A stretch of 64,000 nucleotides of DNA from Verrucomicrobiaceae bacterium (GTDB lineage Bacteria > Verrucomicrobiota > Verrucomicrobiia > Verrucomicrobiales > Verrucomicrobiaceae), in the NCBI GenBank assembly GCA_027490195.1, contig JAIXYN010000099.1, positions 102,353 to 166,352 of the forward strand, in the 5' to 3' direction. Every line of letters starts with the position of its first letter. Positions within the stretch are counted from its first letter, which is position 1. Below are positions 32,943 to 40,087 of the stretch, one piece after another. Position numbers and translations under genes: made by a program. The notes under the pieces were generated by a model. It was not told the DNA's origin. It saw only the letters and a list, made by a program, of their open reading frames with translations, and ran no database searches.

Positions 32943-33497
32943 TTCCAATCCACCACCGCCATGTCCACTCCCATCGCCTCCGCCCTTGCGCAAAAGCGCG
33001 GCGCACTTTCCGGGACGTAGGTTGGGCATGATTGGCGCGCCGAGGTTTCTAGTGCGATGCAGCCCTCTGCGCCAAAAGTGAGCGGCTTCGTCGGAGTGAT
33101 CATCTTGCCTAGCAGTGTCGTGTTCATTGAGATGCGGGTGAAGGGCCCGCTTGACGACATCCCAGTCGCCCCTCTGGGCCTGATAGGAGCCGCGAAAAGA
33201 ATCTTCACCAATGCCGCCAAGCTCACCAGCCTCGTACTCCGCGAAGGCGTCTCCGTGCGGTTCGAAGCACTGGGGATGTTTCGCCGGCAGAATGCCAAGG
33301 CGGCTGAGTGGGGAGGGCTTGTAGTGGGTTTTAGCGGCTGGGAAATATAGACACCACGTAGACGGCGGCGGTCCTCGCCAGGATCAGCATCGCCATGGCC
33401 GACTACTTCGAAGGTGGCAAATCCCCCGGCATTGTTTTGAATCCCGTGGAAATTCTCTCAGCCACGAGCATCGATAGCGAATTCTCCACCATGCAAA
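32943..33497. other. Gap with unrecognised, apparently decayed coding DNA
   Basis: No complete gene is supported. Both strands have open stretches without matching starts. On the plus strand a frame near 33360-33540 reads ISIAMADYFEGGKSPGIVL, which looks protein-like but has a stop just upstream. On the minus strand a stop-free frame with many His/Asp codons runs through most of 32950-33350. These may be remnants of one or two genes at the left edge of the island that begins at about 33.5 kb. I recognise none of them. Confidence 0.4.
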
Positions 33498-34007
33498 TTA
33501 TCGGTCACGCAAACCAAGCGGGCCATCGTGAGCAAGTGTAATAGACTCTTGGTATTCAACACCTGACGAATCTTTGTAATTCACTTCGACTGTTGTATTC
33601 AAATCATAACCATCACCGTGGCCTGATGGTTCATAGATTAGCTCTTCCAACTTTTTGCGTGGGGCTAAAAAAGCAATCGGACGTCGTGTTAATTCAGCAG
33701 GGCCGGATTCATTCTTTCGACGGTATTGGAACACACCTTGATTCATATTTTTTGGAAAAATCAATTTCACGTTGTGAGCACCACTTATTCCAGCGTTCTC
33801 TACTGTCAGGAAAATTTGTCCTCCTCTTTCATCAAGGTCGACAACCACATATGGCCTGGTACTCGCTTTGATCTGCTCACGCATAACATTGACAGCATCA
33901 CGACTCGCACGAAAGGCCATCACTGCTATAAATATACCCACTAAAGTGAGCGAGGCCATTATAGCGTTCAAGACTATAGATGGCTGTGTCCAAGATTCGT
34001 TGTTCAT
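33498..34007 (-). CDS. Single-pass membrane protein of unknown function, 169 aa
   Basis: One N-terminal membrane helix (IMASLTLVGIFIAVMAFRA) is followed by a short coiled coil and a beta-rich soluble domain (RPYVVVDLDERGGQIFLTVENAGISGAHNVKLIF, a pattern seen in small proteins of mobile elements and phages). It ends TLAHDGPLGLRDR. The gene is visibly AT-richer than its neighbours, suggesting foreign origin. It has its own downstream region shared with the decayed gap. No family name known to me. Confidence 0.6.
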   Translation of the reverse strand: MNNESWTQPSIVLNAIMASLTLVGIFIAVMAFRASRDAVNVMREQIKASTRPYVVVDLDERGGQIFLTVENAGISGAHNVKLIFPKNMNQGVFQYRRKNESGPAELTRRPIAFLAPRKKLEELIYEPSGHGDGYDLNTTVEVNYKDSSGVEYQESITLAHDGPLGLRDR

Positions 34008-34091
34008 AATTTGAACATTCTGCCTTGGGTTCGATTCTTCGCCATGAGAAGGAACTCCTCAGTTTGTAACAGGCAATCCGCCATAAAATAA

Positions 34092-34122
34092 CGTTGCCCA
34101 CCCCATGCGAAGGTGGGCAACG
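34092..34122 (-). terminator. Terminator of the 86-aa gene
   Basis: An 11-bp perfect stem (CGTTGCCCACC/GGTGGGCAACG) is followed on the minus strand by GTTATTTTATG. It is about 20 bp after the stop of the 34143-34403 gene. Confidence 0.7.
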
Positions 34123-34142
34123 ACTTTGCATCGGGTGTGTGT

Positions 34143-34403
34143 TCAGTTGTACCTGTACTCTTTCCAAGGGATCTGGCTCGCACGGATGCTAGACAGAAAA
34201 TTCACAATATCGGTGCGACCATAGTAGGTGAACCGACCACGAGAATCCTGCCCCGCTAGCACGACTGGCATGCCTGGAAACATTGGTCTAAAATTGTTGA
34301 TCGCATCTTGAGCCTGATGCGAACTTTGAACGACGTGTTCTTTGACAAGAACAATGGCAAACGTTTGCCCCTGTTCTTTGATGACTGAGCCTGTGAAGAT
34401 CAT
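34143..34403 (-). CDS. Small protein of unknown function, 86 aa
   Basis: Starting at MIFTGSVIKEQGQT, the protein has alternating strands and helices (FAIVLVKEHVV, then MPVVLAGQDSRGRFTYYGRTDIVNFLSSI). The longer ORF to 34751 runs through a terminator and is rejected. The fold resembles short single-domain proteins of unknown role in mobile islands; no motif stands out. A terminator lies on each side, so it is a single-gene unit. No clear ribosome binding site, so the start is uncertain. Confidence 0.5.
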   Translation of the reverse strand: MIFTGSVIKEQGQTFAIVLVKEHVVQSSHQAQDAINNFRPMFPGMPVVLAGQDSRGRFTYYGRTDIVNFLSSIRASQIPWKEYRYN

Positions 34404-34437
34404 AATGTTGAAGAGATTTTTTGAGTTGCTTGACGTG

Positions 34438-34480
34438 TTAAAAAATGGCCCGCCCCTGGATGTGATCCAAGGAGCGGGCC
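34438..34480 (-). terminator. Terminator of the 45-aa gene
   Basis: GGCCCGC (34448-34454) pairs with GCGGGCC (34474-34480); inside is a second short pairing. The minus strand then reads a T6 run. It follows the 34525-34662 gene by 45 bp. Confidence 0.75.
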
Positions 34481-34524
34481 GTGCGTCATCCAATACCGAT
34501 GACGTGGCTTGTCGTGGTTGCTGC

Positions 34525-34662
34525 TTATTTACGACGCACTCTCTGCGTGAGAGCAGATGCGGCGGCTGTCTTTGCGGCCTTGCTTGCAGTAGGACTGCGC
34601 AGGACGCTCGACGCAGCCGTTGCTGCTCGTGCAGAGGTGGTTTCGTTGCGGCGTTTAGCCAT
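34525..34662 (-). CDS. Small basic Ala/Thr-rich protein, 45 aa
   Basis: The ATG at 34662 begins MAKRRNETTSARAATAAS and ends with SKAAKTAAASALTQRVRRK. This is a short conserved protein type I recall in many genomes, with a basic head, central LR.P..SKAAK motif and SALTQ ending. The in-frame extension to 34803 is probably untranslated. Its function is not established; it occurs in mobile or stress-linked loci. The next minus-strand gene is separated by a terminator. Confidence 0.6.
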   Translation of the reverse strand: MAKRRNETTSARAATAASSVLRSPTASKAAKTAAASALTQRVRRK

Positions 34663-34785
34663 GGCGGACCTCTTTTTTTGCGGGTTGAAGCACAGCCGAG
34701 TAAGCTTGACAAGCCGGTCAAACAACGGAAACTCTCCGTCGCATGTCTCAATCCGGCTCCGCTCTCGGGCGATGCTAAACTTGCG

Positions 34786-34820
34786 AGGGGTCTCCTGCTT
34801 CAACAGGAGGCCCCTTTTTT
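34786..34820 (+). terminator. Orphan rightward terminator
   Basis: GGGG-T-CTCCTG pairs with CAGGAG-G-CCCC around a CTTCAA loop and is followed by T6 (34815-34820). No plus-strand gene ends here, so a short plus-strand RNA between about 34663 and 34820 is possible. Confidence 0.7.
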
Positions 34821-34982
34821 GCGAATGTGATAAAGATACGAGAGATCGATTTCCAGACGTCCAAGTTCAATGAGTCTCTCCACCAGTAGCTACTGTTTTC
34901 GAAATCCGTTGAGCCTCATCCTTCTAAGAAATCAGTCTCTGTCTATGTTAAGACTAACGAAGTGGGAGGGGTGGGCAAGAAT

Positions 34983-35045
34983 TTATTCACTTTTGAAGCG
35001 GTTATTCACAGCTCAATTTCATATCTTCATATGATGATATGATAG
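34983..35045. other. Possible origin-like region: two DnaA-like boxes and AT-rich palindromes
   Basis: TTATTCACT (34983-34991) and TTATTCACA (35002-35010) differ by one or two bases from the DnaA box TTATCCACA. They are followed by an AT-rich stretch with mirrored TCATATC/GATATGA words. A perfect TGATCCA-AGCA-TGGATCA repeat lies at 35121-35138. The rest of 34821-35506 shows no convincing gene; ORFs there are shadows. The region could be a start site or operator of the element genes that follow. Confidence 0.35.
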
Positions 35046-35506
35046 TCTTCGATCAAAATTTGCCTGCGGAAAAGTAATTCCATTAGACTATTGGAAAGTG
35101 GCCACACGGCTTAATACCTCTGATCCAAGCATGGATCAGACAACCCTCAGACGAGCGGGCTGTCGCTACATCCATCCTCCAACGAGCGTGCATGAGCGCC
35201 ACGCTACCCCTCATGCTCCCTAATGTGGTATGAAGTAACACAAAGTTGCAGAAAGGTTTTGACTTTGAAAAAACGGACCCAAGGCTTGTTCTCATCCTTC
35301 GGGTCGCTGGTGTGAAGAACGTGGCGGGCCGGGAGGGGGACAGCGAGGGAGGCAGTGAAGAACTCTGAATCTCGCACCATGCAGGCCGGCATAGCAGCCG
35401 GTTGTTTCCAAGGGCCTGACCCTTGCCTCTGCCACGCATTCTGCGTTTCGGCGCATCCACAGGCCAAACCATGCCAAACGACTACCACTTATTACCACAA
35501 ACTGCC

Positions 35507-35788
35507 ATGAATAAGACTGAACACGAAACCTTCCTATCCGCCGACGTGCCAGAGCACGGCCTTGGCACCTCCTCCGCTTCCTCCTCAGGCTCCGCTGCCG
35601 CCTCGGAGGGCGGGTGGCTTACGCCGGAGCAGATGGCGCAGAAGCTCAATGTCTCGCGGCGCTGCCTGGGGACCTGGGCGCGGGACCGGATCATTCCCAT
35701 GATCAAGATCGGGCGGGTGTGCCGCTTTGACCTGCCGCAGGTGATGGCGGCGCTGAAGCACCACGAGCAGGGAGTCGCCAAACGCTGA
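35507..35788 (+). CDS. Excisionase-like helix-turn-helix DNA-binding protein
   Basis: The 93-residue product has an acidic/Ser-rich N-tail and a winged-helix MerR/excisionase-type HTH (WLTPEQMAQKLNVSRRCLGTWARDRIIPMIKIGRVCRFDLPQVMAAL). An alternative start is at 35471. The pattern MAxxLxVSxxTLxxW...IPxIKIGRxxRFD is the HTH_17/Xis type used by phages and integrative elements to bind attachment or origin sites. It is the first gene of the island's rightward replication module, 198 bp before the primase-like gene. Confidence 0.8.
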   Translation: MNKTEHETFLSADVPEHGLGTSSASSSGSAAASEGGWLTPEQMAQKLNVSRRCLGTWARDRIIPMIKIGRVCRFDLPQVMAALKHHEQGVAKR

Positions 35789-35837
35789 GGAAACACCCGC
35801 TTCCCATGAAGGAGCGCGGGGAGGCTGTTTCCGCCAA

Positions 35838-35903
35838 TCCTCCTCTTCCTCCTACTCCTCCTCCCCTTCTGAAAGGGAGGAAGAGGAAGAGCAAGAGGAG
35901 GAG
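35838..35903. repeat. Polypurine/polypyrimidine hairpin
   Basis: A CCTCCTCTTCC-type pyrimidine tract (35838-35868) is mirrored by an AGGAAGAGGAAGAG-type purine tract (35873-35903) around CTGAA. It would form a stem of about 28 bp in RNA. It lies between the HTH and primase-like genes. Confidence 0.75.
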
Positions 35904-35985
35904 GCCGAGCCGGAAAAACCTGCCCTGATTTTTGATCAGCGTCTCCCTCACTGGGCCAGCACACACCCAACCACGAACAACCCTT

Positions 35986-36858
35986 ATGAAACTCAAGCTT
36001 GATCGTTTGGAGAAGGTCCGGCAGCGCGGCTCCCGGACCTTCGCCCGCTGCCCGGCCTGCGCTGAAATCGACCGGGACAGGGCGGGGGACAACCTCGTCA
36101 TCTTTGCCAACGGCTGCTTTGCCTGTGCTGCCTTTCAGGGCGACCGCGAGCACGCGCGCCGCATCCAGCACCTGGCGGGGGAAGAGGAGGAAAAACGCAG
36201 CAGCGGGCCACGCGCGTTTCCTCCACCACGAAAGCAGCGGCGTGAGCCCTCGCCGCCGGTGCTGCCGCCGGACTTTGCAGAGATGGTTCGCACGGCGCGC
36301 CTCAGGGCCTCCGTCTGCCTGGAAACGCAGATGGTCATGGCAGACGAGTTTGGCGTGGGAGTGGAGACGATCCGCCGCCTCGCGCTGCCAGAGGGCGGGG
36401 CGCTGGGTTTCTTCCCGCGCATCAGCATCGGCGGCACGCCCTGCCTGCCGGATCGCATCGGCTACATCTACCCGCAGGGCATCAAGATCCGCCATCCGTG
36501 GGGGGAGGAGGCTGCCGTGCGCTTTGCCTGGGCCTGCGGCCGCGCCACGGAGCCCTGGCGCTTCACCTGCGCCAGCGCGCGCCCTGGCGTGCGGCACTAC
36601 TACATCACGGAGGGGGAGTCGGACCTCATCGCCCTGGAGGATGCTCTTTCAAACCGATTAAAACCAGAAGATGGTATCGCTATGGTGGCCAGTCCAGGCA
36701 CCTCATTCCGGGAGGACTGGGCGCGGCTGTTTGCGGGTCGCGAGGTGAGCCTCTTCTTTGACAAAGATGCCGCTGGGACCGCTGCTGCTGCGCGCACCAT
36801 CGCCCTGCTGCGGCCGCATGCCAGCCAGGTAAGAAGCCTTCATCTCAAGCACTCATGA
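35986..36858 (+). CDS. Zinc-finger/Toprim primase-like protein
   Basis: The ATG at 35986 gives 290 residues. The N-terminal CPAC...CFAC motif (with the charged region between) is a primase-type zinc finger. A flexible Arg/Pro linker follows. The C-terminal part has the Toprim pattern: HYYITEGESDLIALEDAL supplies the acidic pair (ITEGESD) and SLFFDKDAAG supplies DxD. This layout is that of small primases of phages and satellites which have the zinc finger and Toprim without a full helicase. The stop overlaps the next start (ATGA at 36855-36858), so it is coupled to the ATPase gene. Confidence 0.82.
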   Translation: MKLKLDRLEKVRQRGSRTFARCPACAEIDRDRAGDNLVIFANGCFACAAFQGDREHARRIQHLAGEEEEKRSSGPRAFPPPRKQRREPSPPVLPPDFAEMVRTARLRASVCLETQMVMADEFGVGVETIRRLALPEGGALGFFPRISIGGTPCLPDRIGYIYPQGIKIRHPWGEEAAVRFAWACGRATEPWRFTCASARPGVRHYYITEGESDLIALEDALSNRLKPEDGIAMVASPGTSFREDWARLFAGREVSLFFDKDAAGTAAAARTIALLRPHASQVRSLHLKHS

Positions 36859-38018
36859 AAGACCTCCGCAGCTACCACAATGCCCTGGGGGCTGAGGCCC
36901 TGGCCGCCCTCGTCACCGATCCGGCAAACTTCACTGTGGCGGAGCCCGCCGCCACGGGCAGCGCGGTGGATTTCACCGAGCTGGATGCACGGCGCATTCA
37001 CCTGGAGCAGCCGCCGCCGCAGCCGGTGCCAGTGTTTTCGCTGCTCTCCCAGCAGATCTCCACGGCAGGAAACCTCACCGTCATCTCCGCACAGGCGAAG
37101 GGTGGCAAGAGCGCCGTGGTGGGCGCGATGATCGCCAGCATCATGGCCGCAGACGCGCCAAAGAAGGAGGACGACGATGACGAAATCCCCGACTGGGAGC
37201 CAGCGCAAGAGCAGGATCTGCTGGGCTTCACCGCCGCCGCGCATGCCGGGCGCGCCGTGGTGCTGTTTGACACCGAGCAGTCCCCCTATGACGCCTGGAG
37301 CCTTGTGCAGCGCTCTGCGCAGCGTGCCGGCGTCTCCGGCATGCCCGCCTGCTTTCGCGGCTACTCGCTGGCAGACGTTTCCACAGATCGGCGTCGCGCC
37401 TTCCTCGCGGCAGAAATGCAGCGCGCCCACCAGGAGTGCGGCGGCATCCACAGCGTGTTCATTGATGGCGTGGCCGACTTGTGCAAAAGCCCCAATGACG
37501 ACATCGAAGCCTTCGCTTTGGTTGAGCACCTTGCGCAGCTCGCCATCGCCCACGCCTGCCCCATCATCCTCGTGCTGCATGAGAACCCCTCTGGCCTGGA
37601 AACCGGCAAGACACGCGGTCACCTCGGCAGCCAGCTCGAGCGCAAGGCGGAGAGCAACCTCCGCATCGCCCGCGATGGCAAAAGCGGAGCCTCCATGATC
37701 TTCTCCGAGCGCTGCCGCCACGCCTGCATCTCGCGCGATGACGCCCTGCGCTTCGCGTGGTCCACCCCCGACGGCATGCACATGACCGTGGAGGCGGAGA
37801 CGAAGGAGAGCAAAGCCGAGACCGCACGGCAGAACGAGCAGCCAGAGTGCCAGGCGGTGTTTGCGGGACATGTGGGGGAGATTTCGTACACGGATCTCAA
37901 GGAGCGCATCATGACGCGCGCGCATCTCTCCGAATCGAGCGCCAAACGCCGCATCAAACAGTGGTTATCCATCGGCATGATCAAGCAAGGCACCCTCGGG
38001 AGTTACCTCCGCACCTGA
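36855..38018 (+). CDS. RepA-like AAA ATPase (replicative helicase-like)
   Basis: The 387-residue protein has Walker A AQAKGGKSA (near residues 78-86), Walker B SVFIDGVAD and a RecA-like core (HACPIILVLHENPSG, HLGSQLERKAESNLRI). This is the AAA_25/RepA family common in phage satellites and plasmids, acting as the helicase partner of the primase. The last 60 residues resemble a winged helix (YTDLKERIMTRAHLSESSAKRRIKQW). ATGA overlap with the primase-like gene shows a shared operon. Downstream is an array of GGGTTCA repeats, a likely binding target. Confidence 0.82.
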   Translation: MKDLRSYHNALGAEALAALVTDPANFTVAEPAATGSAVDFTELDARRIHLEQPPPQPVPVFSLLSQQISTAGNLTVISAQAKGGKSAVVGAMIASIMAADAPKKEDDDDEIPDWEPAQEQDLLGFTAAAHAGRAVVLFDTEQSPYDAWSLVQRSAQRAGVSGMPACFRGYSLADVSTDRRRAFLAAEMQRAHQECGGIHSVFIDGVADLCKSPNDDIEAFALVEHLAQLAIAHACPIILVLHENPSGLETGKTRGHLGSQLERKAESNLRIARDGKSGASMIFSERCRHACISRDDALRFAWSTPDGMHMTVEAETKESKAETARQNEQPECQAVFAGHVGEISYTDLKERIMTRAHLSESSAKRRIKQWLSIGMIKQGTLGSYLRT

Positions 38019-38031
38019 TGAAACGGGTGCT

Positions 38032-38200
38032 AGGTTCACTGGGTTCAAAATGGGTTCAAAAGAGATTTTGAACCCATTGGGTTCAGGGTTCATGGGTTCA
38101 TACCCTATATATAGGGTATGAACCCATGAACCCAAAACCCAGCCTCCAACGGGTGAACCTGAACCTGACCCTGAACCCAACGGGTGATACTAAATGAACC
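38032..38200. repeat. Iteron-like GGGTTCA array with 48-bp perfect palindrome
   Basis: GGGTTCA occurs directly at 38041, 38052, 38079, 38086 and 38094, and as TGAACCC at 38069, 38119, 38127 and further copies to 38180. The block 38086-38133 is a perfect 48-bp palindrome centred on CCCTATATATAGGG. A second 13-bp stem (AATGGGTTCAAAA/TTTTGAACCCATT) lies at 38049-38078. The A/T core and iterons next to a primase/RepA pair resemble a replication origin. It also shares the mirrored-word design of other gaps here. Confidence 0.9.
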
Positions 38201-38228
38201 GCTGAAACCAACGCCGGTGCCCACGGAA

Positions 38229-38605
38229 TCGCGGCCTGAAGGGCTGCTGGATTCAGCCCAGGGCGCAGCGGAGCAAGCCCTGGGTCAAAGGCAGCAGAGG
38301 TTCTTCCCGCCGAAGGTCGCGCCCTGAAGGGGCGCGGGAGATCGTGGTCGCATCCCCAGACATGATGCGCAGCGGGTGCGGTCGCATCAGGATTGCGCAA
38401 CTGGCGAAATAGGCCATGACAGCGCAGCGAGGATGGACGTCCCCATTCGATCTGGCTGGCGGCACGGTGGGGCGAAAGAACCTGCTCCCGCGCTCCTTCA
38501 GAGCGCGACCTTGGGAGGAGAGGGCGCGTTGTCACAAAACCCAGGGCTTGCTCGTTCCTCGCAGCGCCCTGGGCTGACTCCTGTGGGCCGTTGGCCCACG
38601 GCTGG
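38229..38605. repeat. Inverted pair of multi-hairpin REP-like repeat, copy 1
   Basis: A forward half (38229-38340) and a reverse half (38483-38605) enclose about 140 bp without a gene. Each half holds a CCCAGGGC...GCCCTGGG hairpin, a GCGC-type hairpin and a GGCC-rich tip. The reverse half is nearly identical over 37 nt to copies at 44990, 45431 and 46198. It carries no transposase. With the adjacent iteron tract it fills most of the 746-bp gap between the RepA-like and halogenase-like genes. Confidence 0.8.
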
Positions 38606-38764
38606 CAGCCTGCATCACGTCCAGAGGCGGCAGCCGCCAGAGGCCAGCAGGTTGGCACAGCGCCGGGTGATTCGCGGCCATTCTAGCCCATCGATTTTTT
38701 TGCGTCATTTAGGCGGCCAACCCTTGCGCCTGTGCGTTAATCCGGCCATGCATCAGACTCACAC

Positions 38765-40018
38765 ATGAGCAAAACTTGGGATGTCATTGTCATCGGCGGC
38801 GGGCCTGCGGGCGCTACGGCTGCGGCCACGCTGCGGCAGGCGGGGCGGACGGTGCTGGTGCTGGAAAAGGCCAAGTTCCCACGCTTTCACATCGGCGAGT
38901 CGCTGCTGCCGTACAATCGCGAGATCTTTGATGAACTGGGCGTCTGGCCGAAGATTCAGGCCGCCGGGTTCATGGTGAAGCGCGGCGCGCAGTTCTGGAT
39001 GGGCGATGGCTCGATGCACACGCGAATGGATTTCTCGAAGGGTTCCTTCACCGAATATCCCGAGTCGATTCAGGTCGAGCGGGCGAAGTTTGACGACATC
39101 CTGCTGCGCCATGCGGAGGAACTGGGCGCTGAGGTGCGTGAGGAGGCGCTGGTGACCGAGCACCGCGTGGAAAAAGACCGGGTGACGGTGAAATTCCGCG
39201 TGAAGGATGGCGAGGAGCAGGAGGTGCAGGCCGCCTTCCTCATGGATGCCAGCGGGCTGGGAAACTTCACAGCCAACCGCGAGAACCTGCGGGAGTATTA
39301 TCCCGAGCACAAAAAGATCTCCATCTTCGGCCATTACAGCGGCGTGCAGATGACGACCGGTGAGGAGAAGGGAGACATCCTGATCATTCGCCGTGAAAAC
39401 TCCTGGTTCTGGATGATTCCGCTGGCCGATGACAAGGTCAGTGTGGGCTTGGTTCTGGATCAGGCGCAGTATAAAGCCTTCAAGAAAGCGCCGCAGGAGG
39501 TGTTTGACGAAGCGGTGCTCAAGACGAAGACCGTGCACGAGCGCATGATCAACGCGCAGCCCATCACGCAGGGGCATGTGCTCACCGATTTCTCCTACAC
39601 CAATCGCGCCCTCGTCTCCGACCGCATCGTGCGCGTGGGGGATGCCGCAGGGTTCATCGATCCGGTTTTTTCCAGCGGCGTGATGCTGGCCATGACCACC
39701 GGCCGCAATGGCGCGCAGGTCGTGCATGCGGCCATCGCCGCAGGCAAGGCGCGGACCTTTGCCATGAAGCGCTATGAATGGGCCACGCGCAGGCATGTGG
39801 GCCGTTTCTGGCAGTTCATCGAGCGGTTTTACACCAAGCACTTTGCGCAGCTTTTCTTCCAGCCGAACAACAAGTTCCGCCTGCTCTGCGCCATCAACTG
39901 CGCACTGGCCGGCCGCACGCGGATGACGTTTGGTGCGAAGTGGCGCCTGCGGCTGTTCTTCACGCTCGTATGGATCCAGAAGTACTACCCGATTGCGAAG
40001 CCGATTAGGATCCGGTGA
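38765..40018 (+). CDS. Flavin-dependent halogenase-like FAD oxidoreductase
   Basis: A 417-residue flavoprotein with the FAD-binding GGGPAGATAAATLRQAG motif (residues 11-27), FPRFHIGESLLP and GDAAGFIDPVFSSG. The halogenase signature WxWxIP is present as WFWMIP (residues 214-219). These point to the tryptophan/flavin-halogenase family, which oxidises chloride or bromide with FADH2 and O2. The family is mixed with geranylgeranyl-reductase-type oxidoreductases, so halogenation is not certain. The gene is alone; the next gene is convergent. A paired palindrome overlaps its end. Confidence 0.78.
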   Translation: MSKTWDVIVIGGGPAGATAAATLRQAGRTVLVLEKAKFPRFHIGESLLPYNREIFDELGVWPKIQAAGFMVKRGAQFWMGDGSMHTRMDFSKGSFTEYPESIQVERAKFDDILLRHAEELGAEVREEALVTEHRVEKDRVTVKFRVKDGEEQEVQAAFLMDASGLGNFTANRENLREYYPEHKKISIFGHYSGVQMTTGEEKGDILIIRRENSWFWMIPLADDKVSVGLVLDQAQYKAFKKAPQEVFDEAVLKTKTVHERMINAQPITQGHVLTDFSYTNRALVSDRIVRVGDAAGFIDPVFSSGVMLAMTTGRNGAQVVHAAIAAGKARTFAMKRYEWATRRHVGRFWQFIERFYTKHFAQLFFQPNNKFRLLCAINCALAGRTRMTFGAKWRLRLFFTLVWIQKYYPIAKPIRIR

Positions 40019-40087
40019 AAGTTGTCCAGTTGCGCCGCAACTGGTCCGGAAGGGAGTGCTCCAGTTGCGGCGCAACTGGACAACTTT
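40018..40087. repeat. Paired 19-bp palindrome, copy B
   Basis: CCAGTTGCGCCGCAACTGG (40026-40044) and CCAGTTGCGGCGCAACTGG (40061-40079) are mirrored. Here the match extends to 27 bp on each side (AAAGTTGT plus the 19-mer), so the whole locus also forms one long stem. It overlaps the stop codons of the halogenase-like gene and the convergent FecR gene. Confidence 0.93.

Noticed and set aside
34143..34751. Extended 202-residue version of the 86-aa gene
   Set aside because: The extension crosses the terminator 34438-34480 and the separate 45-aa gene.
38098..38658. 186-residue minus-strand ORF after the iteron array
   Set aside because: It translates REP-like repeats and the palindrome; no domain.
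40018..40087. Rho-independent terminator
   Set aside because: The pair has strong stems but no following T-tract on either strand beyond TTT; identical pairs at other loci fit a repeat better.
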